From a gamma proteobacterium HTCC2207 (GTDB lineage Bacteria; Pseudomonadota; Gammaproteobacteria; Pseudomonadales; Porticoccaceae), in contig CH672398.1 of assembly GCA_000153445.1 (NCBI GenBank), positions 195,728 through 259,727 of the forward strand: a stretch of DNA of 64,000 nucleotides. Reading direction: 5' to 3'. A model generated the notes under the pieces. The model saw only the letters and a program-made list of their open reading frames with translations. It searched no databases and was not told where the DNA came from. The position numbers were made by a program, and so were the translations under genes. Within the stretch, counting starts at the first letter, position 1. Each line of letters starts with the position of its first letter. This document shows, one piece after another, positions 17,566-25,862 of the stretch.

Positions 17566-18087
17566 TCAAAAGTTATCAGTGCTTTCGAAGAGACCCACTT
17601 TTAGATCTTTAGCGGAGTAGATTTCACGTCCGTCCACTTCGACTGAACCGTTGGCTATACCCATCACTAGCTTGCGCTGGATAAGGCGAGTCAGTTCAAG
17701 TTTGTAGGTGACTTTCTTTGCGGTAGGCAATACCTGTCCAAAAAACTTAACTTCTCCAGCACCCAGAGCGCGGCCGCGACCACTGTTGCCGTTCCAAACC
17801 AAAAAGAAGCCAACCAGTTGCCAGAGTGCATCTAGGCCTAGACAGCCGGGCATTACTGGATCGCCTTCGAAATGGCAGCCGAAGAACCAGAGGTCAGGGT
17901 TAATGTCGAGTTCGGCAATAATTTGACCTTTGCCGGCGACGCCACCGGTGTTGTTGATTTCAACAATGCGGTCTGCCATCAGCATATTTGGAGCTGGGAG
18001 TCTTGCATTGCCTGGGCCAAACAGCTCACCGCGTGAGCAGGCTAGGATTTCTTCACGGTTATAAGAGGACTGGGGCTGAAATGACAT
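17566..18087 (-). CDS. fabA: 3-hydroxydecanoyl-ACP dehydratase/isomerase
   Basis: This hot-dog enzyme dehydrates 3-hydroxydecanoyl-ACP and isomerises the trans-2 to the cis-3 product, the branch point to unsaturated fatty acids. His72 ([14 protein letters not shown]) and Asp86 ([10 protein letters not shown]) correspond to the catalytic His70/Asp84 of E. coli. The length of 173 residues matches. It is the first gene of the fabAB unit and lies divergent from ispB. I could not recognise a FabR or DesT palindrome in the intergenic region. Confidence 0.96.
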   Translation of the reverse strand: MSFQPQSSYNREEILACSRGELFGPGNARLPAPNMLMADRIVEINNTGGVAGKGQIIAELDINPDLWFFGCHFEGDPVMPGCLGLDALWQLVGFFLVWNGNSGRGRALGAGEVKFFGQVLPTAKKVTYKLELTRLIQRKLVMGIANGSVEVDGREIYSAKDLKVGLFESTDNF

Positions 18088-18219
18088 AGGTTCCTTCGCA
18101 GTAGTGTCAGAAGCCGAGCATCGTACCCAGTTCTGGCTTTAGCGGCAACTTTTAGAGTCTGTTGGGCTTATAAATAGGATGAAGAGGACAGGCTTTTCGG
18201 TCACCAAATTTATTTTCGG

Positions 18220-18248
18220 TTGACAGCTTCGCGGTAGCTCCCTAGCAT
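18220..18248 (+). promoter_or_regulatory. Probable sigma-70 promoter of ispB
   Basis: TTGACA at 18220-18225 is a perfect -35 box. A 17-base spacer leads to TAGCAT at 18243-18248, which matches four of six -10 positions. The ispB ATG is 35 bases further on. Confidence 0.6.
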
Positions 18249-18282
18249 GCTGCGTGTCTAATCACCTCGACTTTGAGCATCC

Positions 18283-19278
18283 ATGCTGTCATTCCACAAA
18301 GCTGTTGAAAGCGACTTTTCAGCAGTGAACGAACTGATAATTGCCAATCTCCAGTCCAATGTTGGATTGGTAGAGAATATCGGCCACTATATTGTCGGCT
18401 CCGGTGGCAAACGCTTGCGTCCAGTGGTTGTGTTGTTGAGTGCTTTGGCGAGTGGCTATCAGGGTAAGCAGCATCTCACTATGGCGGCTGTGATTGAGTT
18501 TATTCACACCGCGACTCTGCTGCATGATGATGTGGTCGATGTCTCGGCCCTGCGCCGAGGCCGTGAGACAGCCAACAACCAGTGGGGCAATGCGCCCAGT
18601 GTACTGGTGGGCGACTTTATCTATTCCCGCGCATTTCAAATGCTTGTCGATGTTGGCGATATGCCAATTATGGGTGTTATTGCCGATGCTACCAACCTTA
18701 TCTCCGAAGGTGAGGTTCAGCAGATGGGCAACGCCGGTAACTCAGCAATCGACGAAGCGACCTATTACGAGGTGATTTACCGCAAGACGGCAAAGTTGTT
18801 TGAAGCTGCTGCGCGTATTGGGGCCATGTTAGCTGCCGAAGAGGCTGATTTGTTTGTTGGTGATAGTGCTATTCTTGATGCTAGAACTGATGCAATGGCC
18901 GCCTATGGCAAGCACCTTGGATTGGCCTTTCAGATAGCTGATGATGTCATGGACTATCAGGGAGATAGTCAGTCGATAGGCAAAAATGTTGGTGATGATT
19001 TAGCTGAGGGTAAAATGACTCTGCCGCTGATTCATGCGCGCGACCACCTGGACGATCAAAAGAAGCAGCTAATTTGCTCGGCAATTGAGAGTAAGAGCGC
19101 CGAGCATTTTGAGAAAATTCTAGCGGCAGTTCGTCAATCCTCAAGTCTCGAATACTCTGTTACTCAAGCTCAAGAGCAAGCCGAACTCGCCAAGCAGTCT
19201 CTGGCCCAGATGCCAGAGAGCGATTTCAAAGAGGTATTATCTGATCTAGCTGATTTCGCAGTTTCCCGTATCGTCTAA
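18283..19278 (+). CDS. ispB: Octaprenyl/polyprenyl diphosphate synthase
   Basis: This all-trans prenyltransferase makes the side chain of ubiquinone. The first aspartate-rich motif is DDVVD at residues 82-86 in ATLLHDDVVD; the second is QIADDVMDYQGD. GGKRLRPVVV lies near residue 42. The small residue five positions before the first motif (Ala in TATLLHDD) fits a long-chain product. The length of 331 is close to IspB. In most relatives ispB is divergent from rplU-rpmA-obgE; here it is divergent from fabA instead. Chain length (C40 or otherwise) cannot be read from the sequence. Confidence 0.93.
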   Translation: MLSFHKAVESDFSAVNELIIANLQSNVGLVENIGHYIVGSGGKRLRPVVVLLSALASGYQGKQHLTMAAVIEFIHTATLLHDDVVDVSALRRGRETANNQWGNAPSVLVGDFIYSRAFQMLVDVGDMPIMGVIADATNLISEGEVQQMGNAGNSAIDEATYYEVIYRKTAKLFEAAARIGAMLAAEEADLFVGDSAILDARTDAMAAYGKHLGLAFQIADDVMDYQGDSQSIGKNVGDDLAEGKMTLPLIHARDHLDDQKKQLICSAIESKSAEHFEKILAAVRQSSSLEYSVTQAQEQAELAKQSLAQMPESDFKEVLSDLADFAVSRIV

Positions 19279-19472
19279 ATGCCCGTTGCGGCAAAAGTTA
19301 AGTAAGTTTCCCTTCTTTATTTAAACTTTTTTGTACTGTAATTGTGGCGTTGCGATTATATTGGCATAGGTTTCCCTAATAATGGCTATACAGAAAAAAA
19401 TAGTCGATGAACTTTGTTACTATAACTGCTCTTTATGTAGTCAAACCTTTCCATAACAACAAGGAGAATTGA

Positions 19473-20666
19473 GTGATAATCGGAATTCCGGCGGAAATTA
19501 AAACCGCAGAAAAACGAGTCGCCATGTCCCCTGCCAATGTCCAGTCTTTGACTGACAAAGGCGTCAAGGTACTTTTTCAAACAAACGCAGGAGATGCTGC
19601 AGGTTATCCAGACGGACTCTATACAGAGGCTGGAGCAACCATTAGTGCAGATCGCGCAGAGATATTTGCCCAGGCTGATATTATTCTGCAGGTCCAATCC
19701 TTTGGCTCTAACAATGAAAACAGTGAAGCTGATTTAGCGAGTCTGCGTAGCGGACAGTTAGTTATTGGCATGATGGACCCACTGGCTTCACCTCAGGCTG
19801 CCCAAGCTGTGGCAGAAAAAGGCGCTACTGCCATTGCCCTGGAGCTGGTGCCACGTATCAGTCGCGCTCAGAGTATGGATGTACTTTCATCCATGGCCAC
19901 ATTGGCTGGTTACAAAGCTGTGTTGATGGGTGCCTCTGCCGCACCGCGAATATTCCCTATGTTAATGACCGCCGCTGGCACCCTACAGCCTGCGCGAGTG
20001 TTGATTATGGGTGTAGGTGTTGCCGGTCTTCAGGCCTGCGCCACCGCCAAGCGACTTGGCGCTGTGGTTGAAGCCTACGATGTCCGTCCTGCGGCTCGCG
20101 AACAGATTATTTCAGTGGGTGCCAAGCCGGTTGAGTTGGATCTGGATACAGGTGAATCCGAAGGCGCTGGTGGTTATGCCAAAGCTCAGGGCGAAGATTT
20201 CTTGAAACGTCAGCGTGAGTTGATGACGGCGGTGGTTGCCGAGCAGGATATTATTATCACCACCGCAGCTATTCCCGGAGCCAAGTCGCCGATTCTGGTG
20301 ACTGAAGATATGGTCAAGGCGATGAAACCAGGTGCGGTGATTGTTGATCTGGCGGCAGAGCGCGGTGGTAACTGCGATCTCACCGAAGAGGGCAAAACCG
20401 TTGTGGCTCACGGTGTAACTATTTTGGGTCCTGAGAATGTGCCTTCAGAACTGGCTTATCACGCCAGTCAGATGTACGGCAAAAACATGCAGACATTGCT
20501 TGAGTTAATTCTCGACGATGAGGGTAACCTCAATCTCGACTTTAATGATGAAATTGTCGCAGGTACGGTTGTGGCTCATGAGGGTAAGATTCCACATCCC
20601 CATATGCGCAAGCTGCTGGGACTGCCAGAACTCAATGCACCAGAACAAGAAAAGCAAGGGGAGTAA
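19473..20666 (+). CDS. pntAA: NAD(P) transhydrogenase alpha subunit, part 1 (NAD-binding domain I)
   Basis: This is the soluble NAD(H)-binding domain of the proton-translocating transhydrogenase. It is related to alanine dehydrogenase, as seen in the EIKTAEKRVAMSP start and the Rossmann segment VLIMGVGVAGLQACATAKRLGA. RQRELMTAVVAEQDIIITTAAIPG and DLAAERGGNC are further family motifs. The GTG start at 19473 follows AAGGAG. It is followed by pntAB after five bases and then pntB, the split three-gene form of Rhodospirillum, unlike the two-gene form of E. coli. Next to an Entner-Doudoroff metabolism it would balance NADPH against NADH. Confidence 0.95.
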   Translation: MIIGIPAEIKTAEKRVAMSPANVQSLTDKGVKVLFQTNAGDAAGYPDGLYTEAGATISADRAEIFAQADIILQVQSFGSNNENSEADLASLRSGQLVIGMMDPLASPQAAQAVAEKGATAIALELVPRISRAQSMDVLSSMATLAGYKAVLMGASAAPRIFPMLMTAAGTLQPARVLIMGVGVAGLQACATAKRLGAVVEAYDVRPAAREQIISVGAKPVELDLDTGESEGAGGYAKAQGEDFLKRQRELMTAVVAEQDIIITTAAIPGAKSPILVTEDMVKAMKPGAVIVDLAAERGGNCDLTEEGKTVVAHGVTILGPENVPSELAYHASQMYGKNMQTLLELILDDEGNLNLDFNDEIVAGTVVAHEGKIPHPHMRKLLGLPELNAPEQEKQGE

Positions 20667-20671
20667 CTTAA

Positions 20672-20953
20672 ATGGATATCTTAATTCTTTTATTAGCGCT
20701 ATTTGTGCTGTCGCTATTTCTCGGTGTTGAGCTGATTACAAAAGTGCCGCCAACACTGCATACACCGTTGATGTCTGGAACCAATGCGGTTTCCGGTATT
20801 ACCTTAGTAGGCGCCTTACTGGCAGCGGGTAACGACGGTTCACCAATGATGGTGAATATTCTGGGCTTTATTGCCGTGACTCTGGCGACCATTAATGTTG
20901 TTGGTGGTTACCTTGTGACTAATCGCATGCTTGCCATGTTTAAGAGGAAGTAA
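20672..20953 (+). CDS. pntAB: NAD(P) transhydrogenase alpha subunit, part 2 (membrane domain)
   Basis: The 93 residues hold about three membrane helices, with VPPTLHTPLMSGTNAVSGI, the conserved PntAB segment. It forms part of the proton channel together with the PntB membrane domain. It sits five bases after pntAA and three bases before pntB, so the three are one translationally tight operon. Confidence 0.94.
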   Translation: MDILILLLALFVLSLFLGVELITKVPPTLHTPLMSGTNAVSGITLVGALLAAGNDGSPMMVNILGFIAVTLATINVVGGYLVTNRMLAMFKRK

Positions 20954-20956
20954 GCG

Positions 20957-22402
20957 ATGAATGAGAATATTGTAAGTTTTGTCTATCTGATTGCCGGTGT
21001 ACTGTTTACTCTCGGCATTAAAGGCCTGACCAAACCCAAGACTGCTGTGCGTGGCAATATGCTCTCGGCACTGGGTATGTTGATCGCTGTAGTAGTGACC
21101 CTGGTGAATATGAATACCATTGATTACACCTTTATAGTGGCTGGTTTTGCAGTGGGCTCCATAATCGGCAGCATTATGGCGCTACGTATTCAAATGACGT
21201 CAATGCCACAGATGGTGGCGCTGCTAAACGGTTTTGGTGGTGGCGCTTCACTGACCATCGCACTGGCTGAGTATTACACTAAGCTGGGTGTCACGCCTGC
21301 GTCCTTTGCCGAGCTATTAAACCCAGTTGTTGTCGATGGCAGTGCTTTTGGTGCCGGACCCGAGGGTACTGTGGCGCTGGTGGCTATTGGTTTAACGGTT
21401 TTAATTGGTGCTCTGACCCTCACTGGTAGCCTGGTGGCATTCGCCAAGCTGCAGGAGCTGATGAAGAACAGCTATGGTCTTCCTGGTGGTCCAGTTGGCA
21501 ACGCGCTATTCCTCACTGTCGCATTAGTTGCCGTAGCCTTGGTAGTGGTTGAGCCAGGCAATGTTGCCGCTATGGTCGCCGTGGTGGCTCTGGCATTGTT
21601 GCTAGGACTCTTCCTGGTGATGCCAATCGGGGGTGCCGACATGCCCGTAGTGATTGCATTGCTGAATTCCTACTCTGGTATAGCAGCTGCTCTGGCCGGT
21701 TTTATTCTCGGCAACACAGTATTGATTATTGCCGGCTCACTGGTGGGAACCTCAGGGCTGATCCTGACGCGGATTATGTGTGTCGCCATGAATCGCTCAC
21801 TGGCCAATGTACTGTTTGGTAAAATGGCCGCCGGCGGCGAGTCGATAGATGCCGATGAAGTCTATGCCGGAAAGGTCACCAGTGCCCAGCCCGATGAAGT
21901 GGCTATGCTGCTTGAGACGGCTCAGCGCGTCGTTATTGTGCCCGGTTATGGTATGGCTATGGCTCAGGCACAGCACGCAGTCCGCGAGCTAGCTGATGCG
22001 ATGGAAGCTAAGGGCGTGGAAGTTGAATACGGTATTCATCCGGTAGCTGGGCGTATGCCGGGGCATATGAATGTTTTGCTGGCTGAAGCCGAAGTGCCCT
22101 ACGACAATCTTGTCGAGATGGACAGAATCAACCCGACCTTTGAAGACACTGATGTGGTGATTGTGATTGGTGCCAACGATGTGACCAACCCAATGGCGCG
22201 AGATGTTGAGGGTAGCCCAATCTACGGTATGCCGATTCTCAATGTCGATAAAGCAAAGACGGTTGTAGTGATCAAGCGCTCACTGAGCCCTGGCTTTGCC
22301 GGTCTGCCCAATCCGCTATTTGCAATGGATCACACCCTGATGGTCTACGGCGATGGCAAGAAAGCAGTAGTTGAGATGACCACGGCGCTCAATCAGGCTT
22401 AA
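20957..22402 (+). CDS. pntB: NAD(P) transhydrogenase beta subunit
   Basis: The first two thirds carry about nine membrane helices (starting VSFVYLIAGVLFTLGIKGL), including GGGASLTIALAEYY. The C-terminal domain III binds NADP(H) (VVIVPGYGMAMAQAQHAVRELA, HPVAGRMPGHMNVLLAEA and VVIVIGANDVTNPMA). The complex uses the proton gradient to drive NADPH formation from NADH. The length of 481 matches the family. A strong terminator follows at 22422-22451. Confidence 0.96.
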   Translation: MNENIVSFVYLIAGVLFTLGIKGLTKPKTAVRGNMLSALGMLIAVVVTLVNMNTIDYTFIVAGFAVGSIIGSIMALRIQMTSMPQMVALLNGFGGGASLTIALAEYYTKLGVTPASFAELLNPVVVDGSAFGAGPEGTVALVAIGLTVLIGALTLTGSLVAFAKLQELMKNSYGLPGGPVGNALFLTVALVAVALVVVEPGNVAAMVAVVALALLLGLFLVMPIGGADMPVVIALLNSYSGIAAALAGFILGNTVLIIAGSLVGTSGLILTRIMCVAMNRSLANVLFGKMAAGGESIDADEVYAGKVTSAQPDEVAMLLETAQRVVIVPGYGMAMAQAQHAVRELADAMEAKGVEVEYGIHPVAGRMPGHMNVLLAEAEVPYDNLVEMDRINPTFEDTDVVIVIGANDVTNPMARDVEGSPIYGMPILNVDKAKTVVVIKRSLSPGFAGLPNPLFAMDHTLMVYGDGKKAVVEMTTALNQA

Positions 22403-22421
22403 GTTGTCTTTAAGCAATATT

Positions 22422-22451
22422 AAAAACCCCGCCAATCGGCGGGGTTTTTTT
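22422..22451 (+). terminator. Terminator of the pnt operon
   Basis: AAACCCCGCC at 22424-22433 pairs perfectly with GGCGGGGTTT at 22438-22447, and a T run continues to 22451. The A-rich 5' flank may also let it work on the minus strand. Confidence 0.9.
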
Positions 22452-22502
22452 ATGCGGTTTTATAAATCGAGGTGGAAGCTGTCAGCGATAAATTTCAGGC
22501 AT

Positions 22503-22530
22503 AAAAAAACCGGCCAGAGCCGGTCTTTTT
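22503..22530 (-). terminator. Terminator of rpsT
   Basis: ACCGGC at 22509-22514 pairs with GCCGGT at 22519-22524, and the A run at 22503-22508 gives the minus-strand T tail, 23 bases beyond the rpsT stop. Confidence 0.8.
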
Positions 22531-22552
22531 ACTACTGGATAATTAACAACTA

Positions 22553-22816
22553 TTAACCCAGCGCCTTAACTTTTGCATTTAGGCGGCTCTTGTGACGAGC
22601 AGCTTTATTCTTGTGCAGAATGCCTTTATCTGCCATGCGGTCTAAAACTGGAACCGCAGCGGTGTAAGCCTGCTGTGCGTCGGCTTGAACGCCACTCTCA
22701 ATTGCTGCATCAACTTTTTTCAAATAGGTGCGAACCATAGAGCGCAAGCTGGCATTATGCTGTCGGCGTTTCTCGTTCTGTCGTGCGCGTTTCTTAGCTT
22801 GTACTGAATTTGCCAC
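22553..22816 (-). CDS. rpsT: 30S ribosomal protein S20
   Basis: S20 binds 16S rRNA early in small-subunit assembly. From the GTG at 22816 the protein has 87 residues and begins [20 protein letters not shown], the S20 signature, with [13 protein letters not shown] near the C-terminus. The GTG is chosen over the upstream in-frame TTG at 22834 because AGAGGAG lies just before it and the standard start is MANS. A non-ATG start for S20 is also known in E. coli (TTG), where it takes part in translational autoregulation. It lies divergent from murJ, as in many relatives. Confidence 0.95.
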   Translation of the reverse strand: MANSVQAKKRARQNEKRRQHNASLRSMVRTYLKKVDAAIESGVQADAQQAYTAAVPVLDRMADKGILHKNKAARHKSRLNAKVKALG

Positions 22817-23032
22817 TTGTCGTACTCCTCTCAAAGGGTCTCACTGAAGGCGCGGAAATATACAGGGTTTGTTAGCTACATTCAACCCAATTGTCGAAGC
22901 AATATCATTACTTTTCACCACCAGAGAAGCATGAAGTGCCAACCTAGCGCACAAGGCTTTTCAGTATTCACTTGGAGATGGGCATAGAGGTCGTTAAACT
23001 GCTGTGGAAAGCCCCGCTTAAATGAGTAAAAA

Positions 23033-24685
23033 TTGAATCAAACGCCCAGCAATAATCCACCACAGCCGCCTGCTAAGAAAGTGAAGGCCGATGGCGGGCT
23101 GCTGCGTTCCAGTGGTGTGGTGAGCTTGTTTACAATGTTGTCCCGAGTTCTTGGTTTGGCGCGGGATATTATCTTTGCTCGAGTGATAGGTGCAGAGGCA
23201 CTGGCGGATGTATTTTTTGTCGCCTTTAAAATCCCCAATTTTTTTCGTCGGTTATTTGCTGAGGGTGCATTTGCCCAAGCGTTTGTGCCAGTGCTCGGAG
23301 AGTATCGGCAAAACGGTAGTCAGGCGGCGCTAAAAGAACTGATCAATCGTGTGTTTGGCACTCTTGGTATGGCACTGCTGCTATTGACCTTGGTCATTGT
23401 GATTGCCTCGCCGTTCTTTGCCGCGCTGTTTGCGCCGAAGTGGTATCTCAACGACCCCTTTAAATTTAATGCCACAGCGGAAATGCTGCGCATTACATTC
23501 CCCTACTTGCTATTTATCTCAATGACCGGTGTGGCCGGCGGCATCTTAAATAGCTATGACCGCTTTGCCGTTCCCGCATTTACGCCGGTACTGCTCAATA
23601 TGTCCCTGATTGCTGCGGCCCTGATTGCGGCGCCCTGGTTTGATCAACCGACTTATGCCTTGGCTTGGGGTGTATTCGCTGCTGGCGCGATTCAGTTTTG
23701 CTTTCAATTACCTTTTTTAGCGCGTATTCATATGTTGCCGGTCCCTGTGGTTGACTGGCACCATCCAGGGGTTAAAAAAATACTCAAACTGATGGGGCCG
23801 GCCATCTTTGGAGTATCCGTAAGCCAGATTAATTTGATGTTAGACACTATGCTGGCAACCTTTCTGCCTACCGGAAGTGTATCTTGGCTGTATTACTCAG
23901 ACCGTCTCTCGGAGTTGCCTCTGGGGGTGTTTGCGGTGGCCATTGCCACAGTCATACTGCCCAACTTGTCGCGTCACCATGCGGCCAGTTCAGTGGAGGC
24001 CTATTCTCAAACTTTAGATTGGGCGCTACGCATGGTGCTGTTGATTGCCATACCTGCGGCTGCTGCACTGATGTTGCTCGCTGAACCTATTCTCGCCACT
24101 TTATTCCTCTATGGTGAAGTAATGACTCCGAGAGATATGTCCATGGCGACGTTGAGTCTGCGAGCCTATTCCCTAGGTCTGGTTGCGTTTATGTTAATCA
24201 AGGTGTTGGCCCCGGGTTTCTTTGCCCGCCAGGATATGCGCACGCCAGTGCGTATCGGCGTGATTGCTATGGTCTCTAATATGGCACTCAATCTAATTCT
24301 GGTTATACCGCTACATTTTTATTGGCAGGTAGGCCATGTGGGCCTGGCGCTGGCGACCTCGCTATCGGCCTTTTTAAATGCGCTGCTATTGTTTTTGGCT
24401 CTGCGCAGCAAGGCTATCTACCTTCCTGGCACGGCCTGGATGCACTTTATGGTCACTCTGTTACTTGCGGTGACACTGATGGTTGTGACGCTGGTCTGGC
24501 TCGGCGGGCAGTTTGATGCCTTCGACGCAAGCCTCTGGCAGCAGCTTGATTGGTGGCAGCGCAGCAGTTCCGTTGCCTGTATCTGTCTCGGTGGTTTTGC
24601 GGTCTATATGGCTATTCTTGGGGTTGGTGGTATGCGCCTCAGTGATTTAAAAGGGCCAGCTAAAGCCACCACCTCTGGGGATTAA
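23033..24685 (+). CDS. murJ: Lipid II flippase
   Basis: MurJ moves lipid II across the inner membrane for peptidoglycan synthesis. The protein has about fourteen membrane helices of the MOP/MATE-like fold. It shows conserved blocks MLSRVLGLARDIIFARVIGA, FFVAFKIPNFFRRLFAEGAF and the arginine-bearing FFARQDMRTPVRIG. The start is uncertain: a TTG at 23033 gives 550 residues with a proline-rich tail, and an in-frame GTG at 23081 gives 534, closer to the usual 510-520. It heads the conserved murJ-ribF-ileS-lspA-fkpB-ispH block. Confidence 0.94.
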   Translation: MNQTPSNNPPQPPAKKVKADGGLLRSSGVVSLFTMLSRVLGLARDIIFARVIGAEALADVFFVAFKIPNFFRRLFAEGAFAQAFVPVLGEYRQNGSQAALKELINRVFGTLGMALLLLTLVIVIASPFFAALFAPKWYLNDPFKFNATAEMLRITFPYLLFISMTGVAGGILNSYDRFAVPAFTPVLLNMSLIAAALIAAPWFDQPTYALAWGVFAAGAIQFCFQLPFLARIHMLPVPVVDWHHPGVKKILKLMGPAIFGVSVSQINLMLDTMLATFLPTGSVSWLYYSDRLSELPLGVFAVAIATVILPNLSRHHAASSVEAYSQTLDWALRMVLLIAIPAAAALMLLAEPILATLFLYGEVMTPRDMSMATLSLRAYSLGLVAFMLIKVLAPGFFARQDMRTPVRIGVIAMVSNMALNLILVIPLHFYWQVGHVGLALATSLSAFLNALLLFLALRSKAIYLPGTAWMHFMVTLLLAVTLMVVTLVWLGGQFDAFDASLWQQLDWWQRSSSVACICLGGFAVYMAILGVGGMRLSDLKGPAKATTSGD

Positions 24686-24795
24686 ATTAGTCCGCTTTAC
24701 AGGGTTGTTTAATTAGCCTTTTGAGGCCGGTTAATTGGCTGCAGTGCCTTACCTTTCTAACCTTTGCTAGGTATACTCAACGATTATTTTGAACA

Positions 24796-25761
24796 GTGAA
24801 ATCCTCGCCTGTGCCACATTCCAAGTTGACCTTTGTTCGCGGTTTGCACAACCTGCAAACTCCAGATGAAAAATCGGTGGTCACCATCGGTTCTTTCGAT
24901 GGTGTGCATATTGGTCATCAGGCAATTTTGCGTCAGGTAAAAGAGGCCTCGCAGCGTTTGCAACTACCTTCGGTGGCCATGACCTTTGAGCCGCAGCCAA
25001 AAGAGTACTTTTCTGCTGAGCAGGCACCAGCGCGATTGATGAGATTGCGTGAAAAAATTGATACGTTGCTCGAATTGGGCGTGGATTCAGTGGTTTGTCT
25101 GCAGTTTAATCGTCGACTACGCAACCTCTCTGCGGCGGATTTTATTGATCAGGTGTTGGTCCGCGGTTTGGCGGTAAGACATCTAATCGTCGGTGATGAT
25201 TTTCATTTTGGCTGTGATCGCAGCGGTGACTTTGCCCGTTTGCAGCAAAAGGGCGAGCAGTGCGGGTTCGATGTGCATGACACGGCCACGGTCGAAGTTG
25301 AAGGGCAGCGGGTAAGTAGCACCTTGGTGCGCGAGGTGGTTGAGCAAGCGGATTTTCCCCGTGCCGCGGCGCTGCTCGGACGACCTTTTTCGATTAGCGG
25401 TGTTGTCGGTTATGGCCAACAGCTCGGACGTGAACTAGGCTTTCCCACTGCTAACGTGCAGCTATGTCGTTTTAGTGCGCCATTGTCTGGTGTCTTTGCG
25501 GTGCAGGTAAATGTTGCAGGTACGCTTTACCGCGGTGCTGCTAATGTCGGCTTGCGACCCACAGTGGGGGATTTGGTCAAGCCAATTTTAGAGGTGCACC
25601 TGCTGGATTTCGCCGGTGATCTCTACGGTCAGCGAATCGCAGTCGAGTTTTTGCACAAAATCCGTGATGAAGAGAAATTTACCACGGTTGAAAAACTGGT
25701 GGAGACAATCACTGCAGATATCAACATTATCCGCCAGTGGTTTTTGCACAATGAAAAATAG
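24796..25761 (+). CDS. ribF: Bifunctional riboflavin kinase/FAD synthetase
   Basis: RibF makes FMN and then FAD. The N-terminal nucleotidyltransferase domain has IGSFDGVHIGHQAIL (around residue 37) and the GDDFHFGCDRSGDF motif. The C-terminal riboflavin kinase domain has GQQLGRELGFPTANVQL and RGAANVGLRPTVG. The length of 321 residues is standard. The GTG at 24796 is used as the start, with another GTG at 24814 possible. It precedes ileS, the classical arrangement. Confidence 0.95.
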   Translation: MKSSPVPHSKLTFVRGLHNLQTPDEKSVVTIGSFDGVHIGHQAILRQVKEASQRLQLPSVAMTFEPQPKEYFSAEQAPARLMRLREKIDTLLELGVDSVVCLQFNRRLRNLSAADFIDQVLVRGLAVRHLIVGDDFHFGCDRSGDFARLQQKGEQCGFDVHDTATVEVEGQRVSSTLVREVVEQADFPRAAALLGRPFSISGVVGYGQQLGRELGFPTANVQLCRFSAPLSGVFAVQVNVAGTLYRGAANVGLRPTVGDLVKPILEVHLLDFAGDLYGQRIAVEFLHKIRDEEKFTTVEKLVETITADINIIRQWFLHNEK

Positions 25762-25862
25762 TCTGGGCTTTTAGTCCGGGCTTTAGAGAAGAGCCAAGGC
25801 CAAACACTTTTTAAATTATAAACTGATATAGGGTTGACCACTGTGGTCAAACAAAAGGACCA

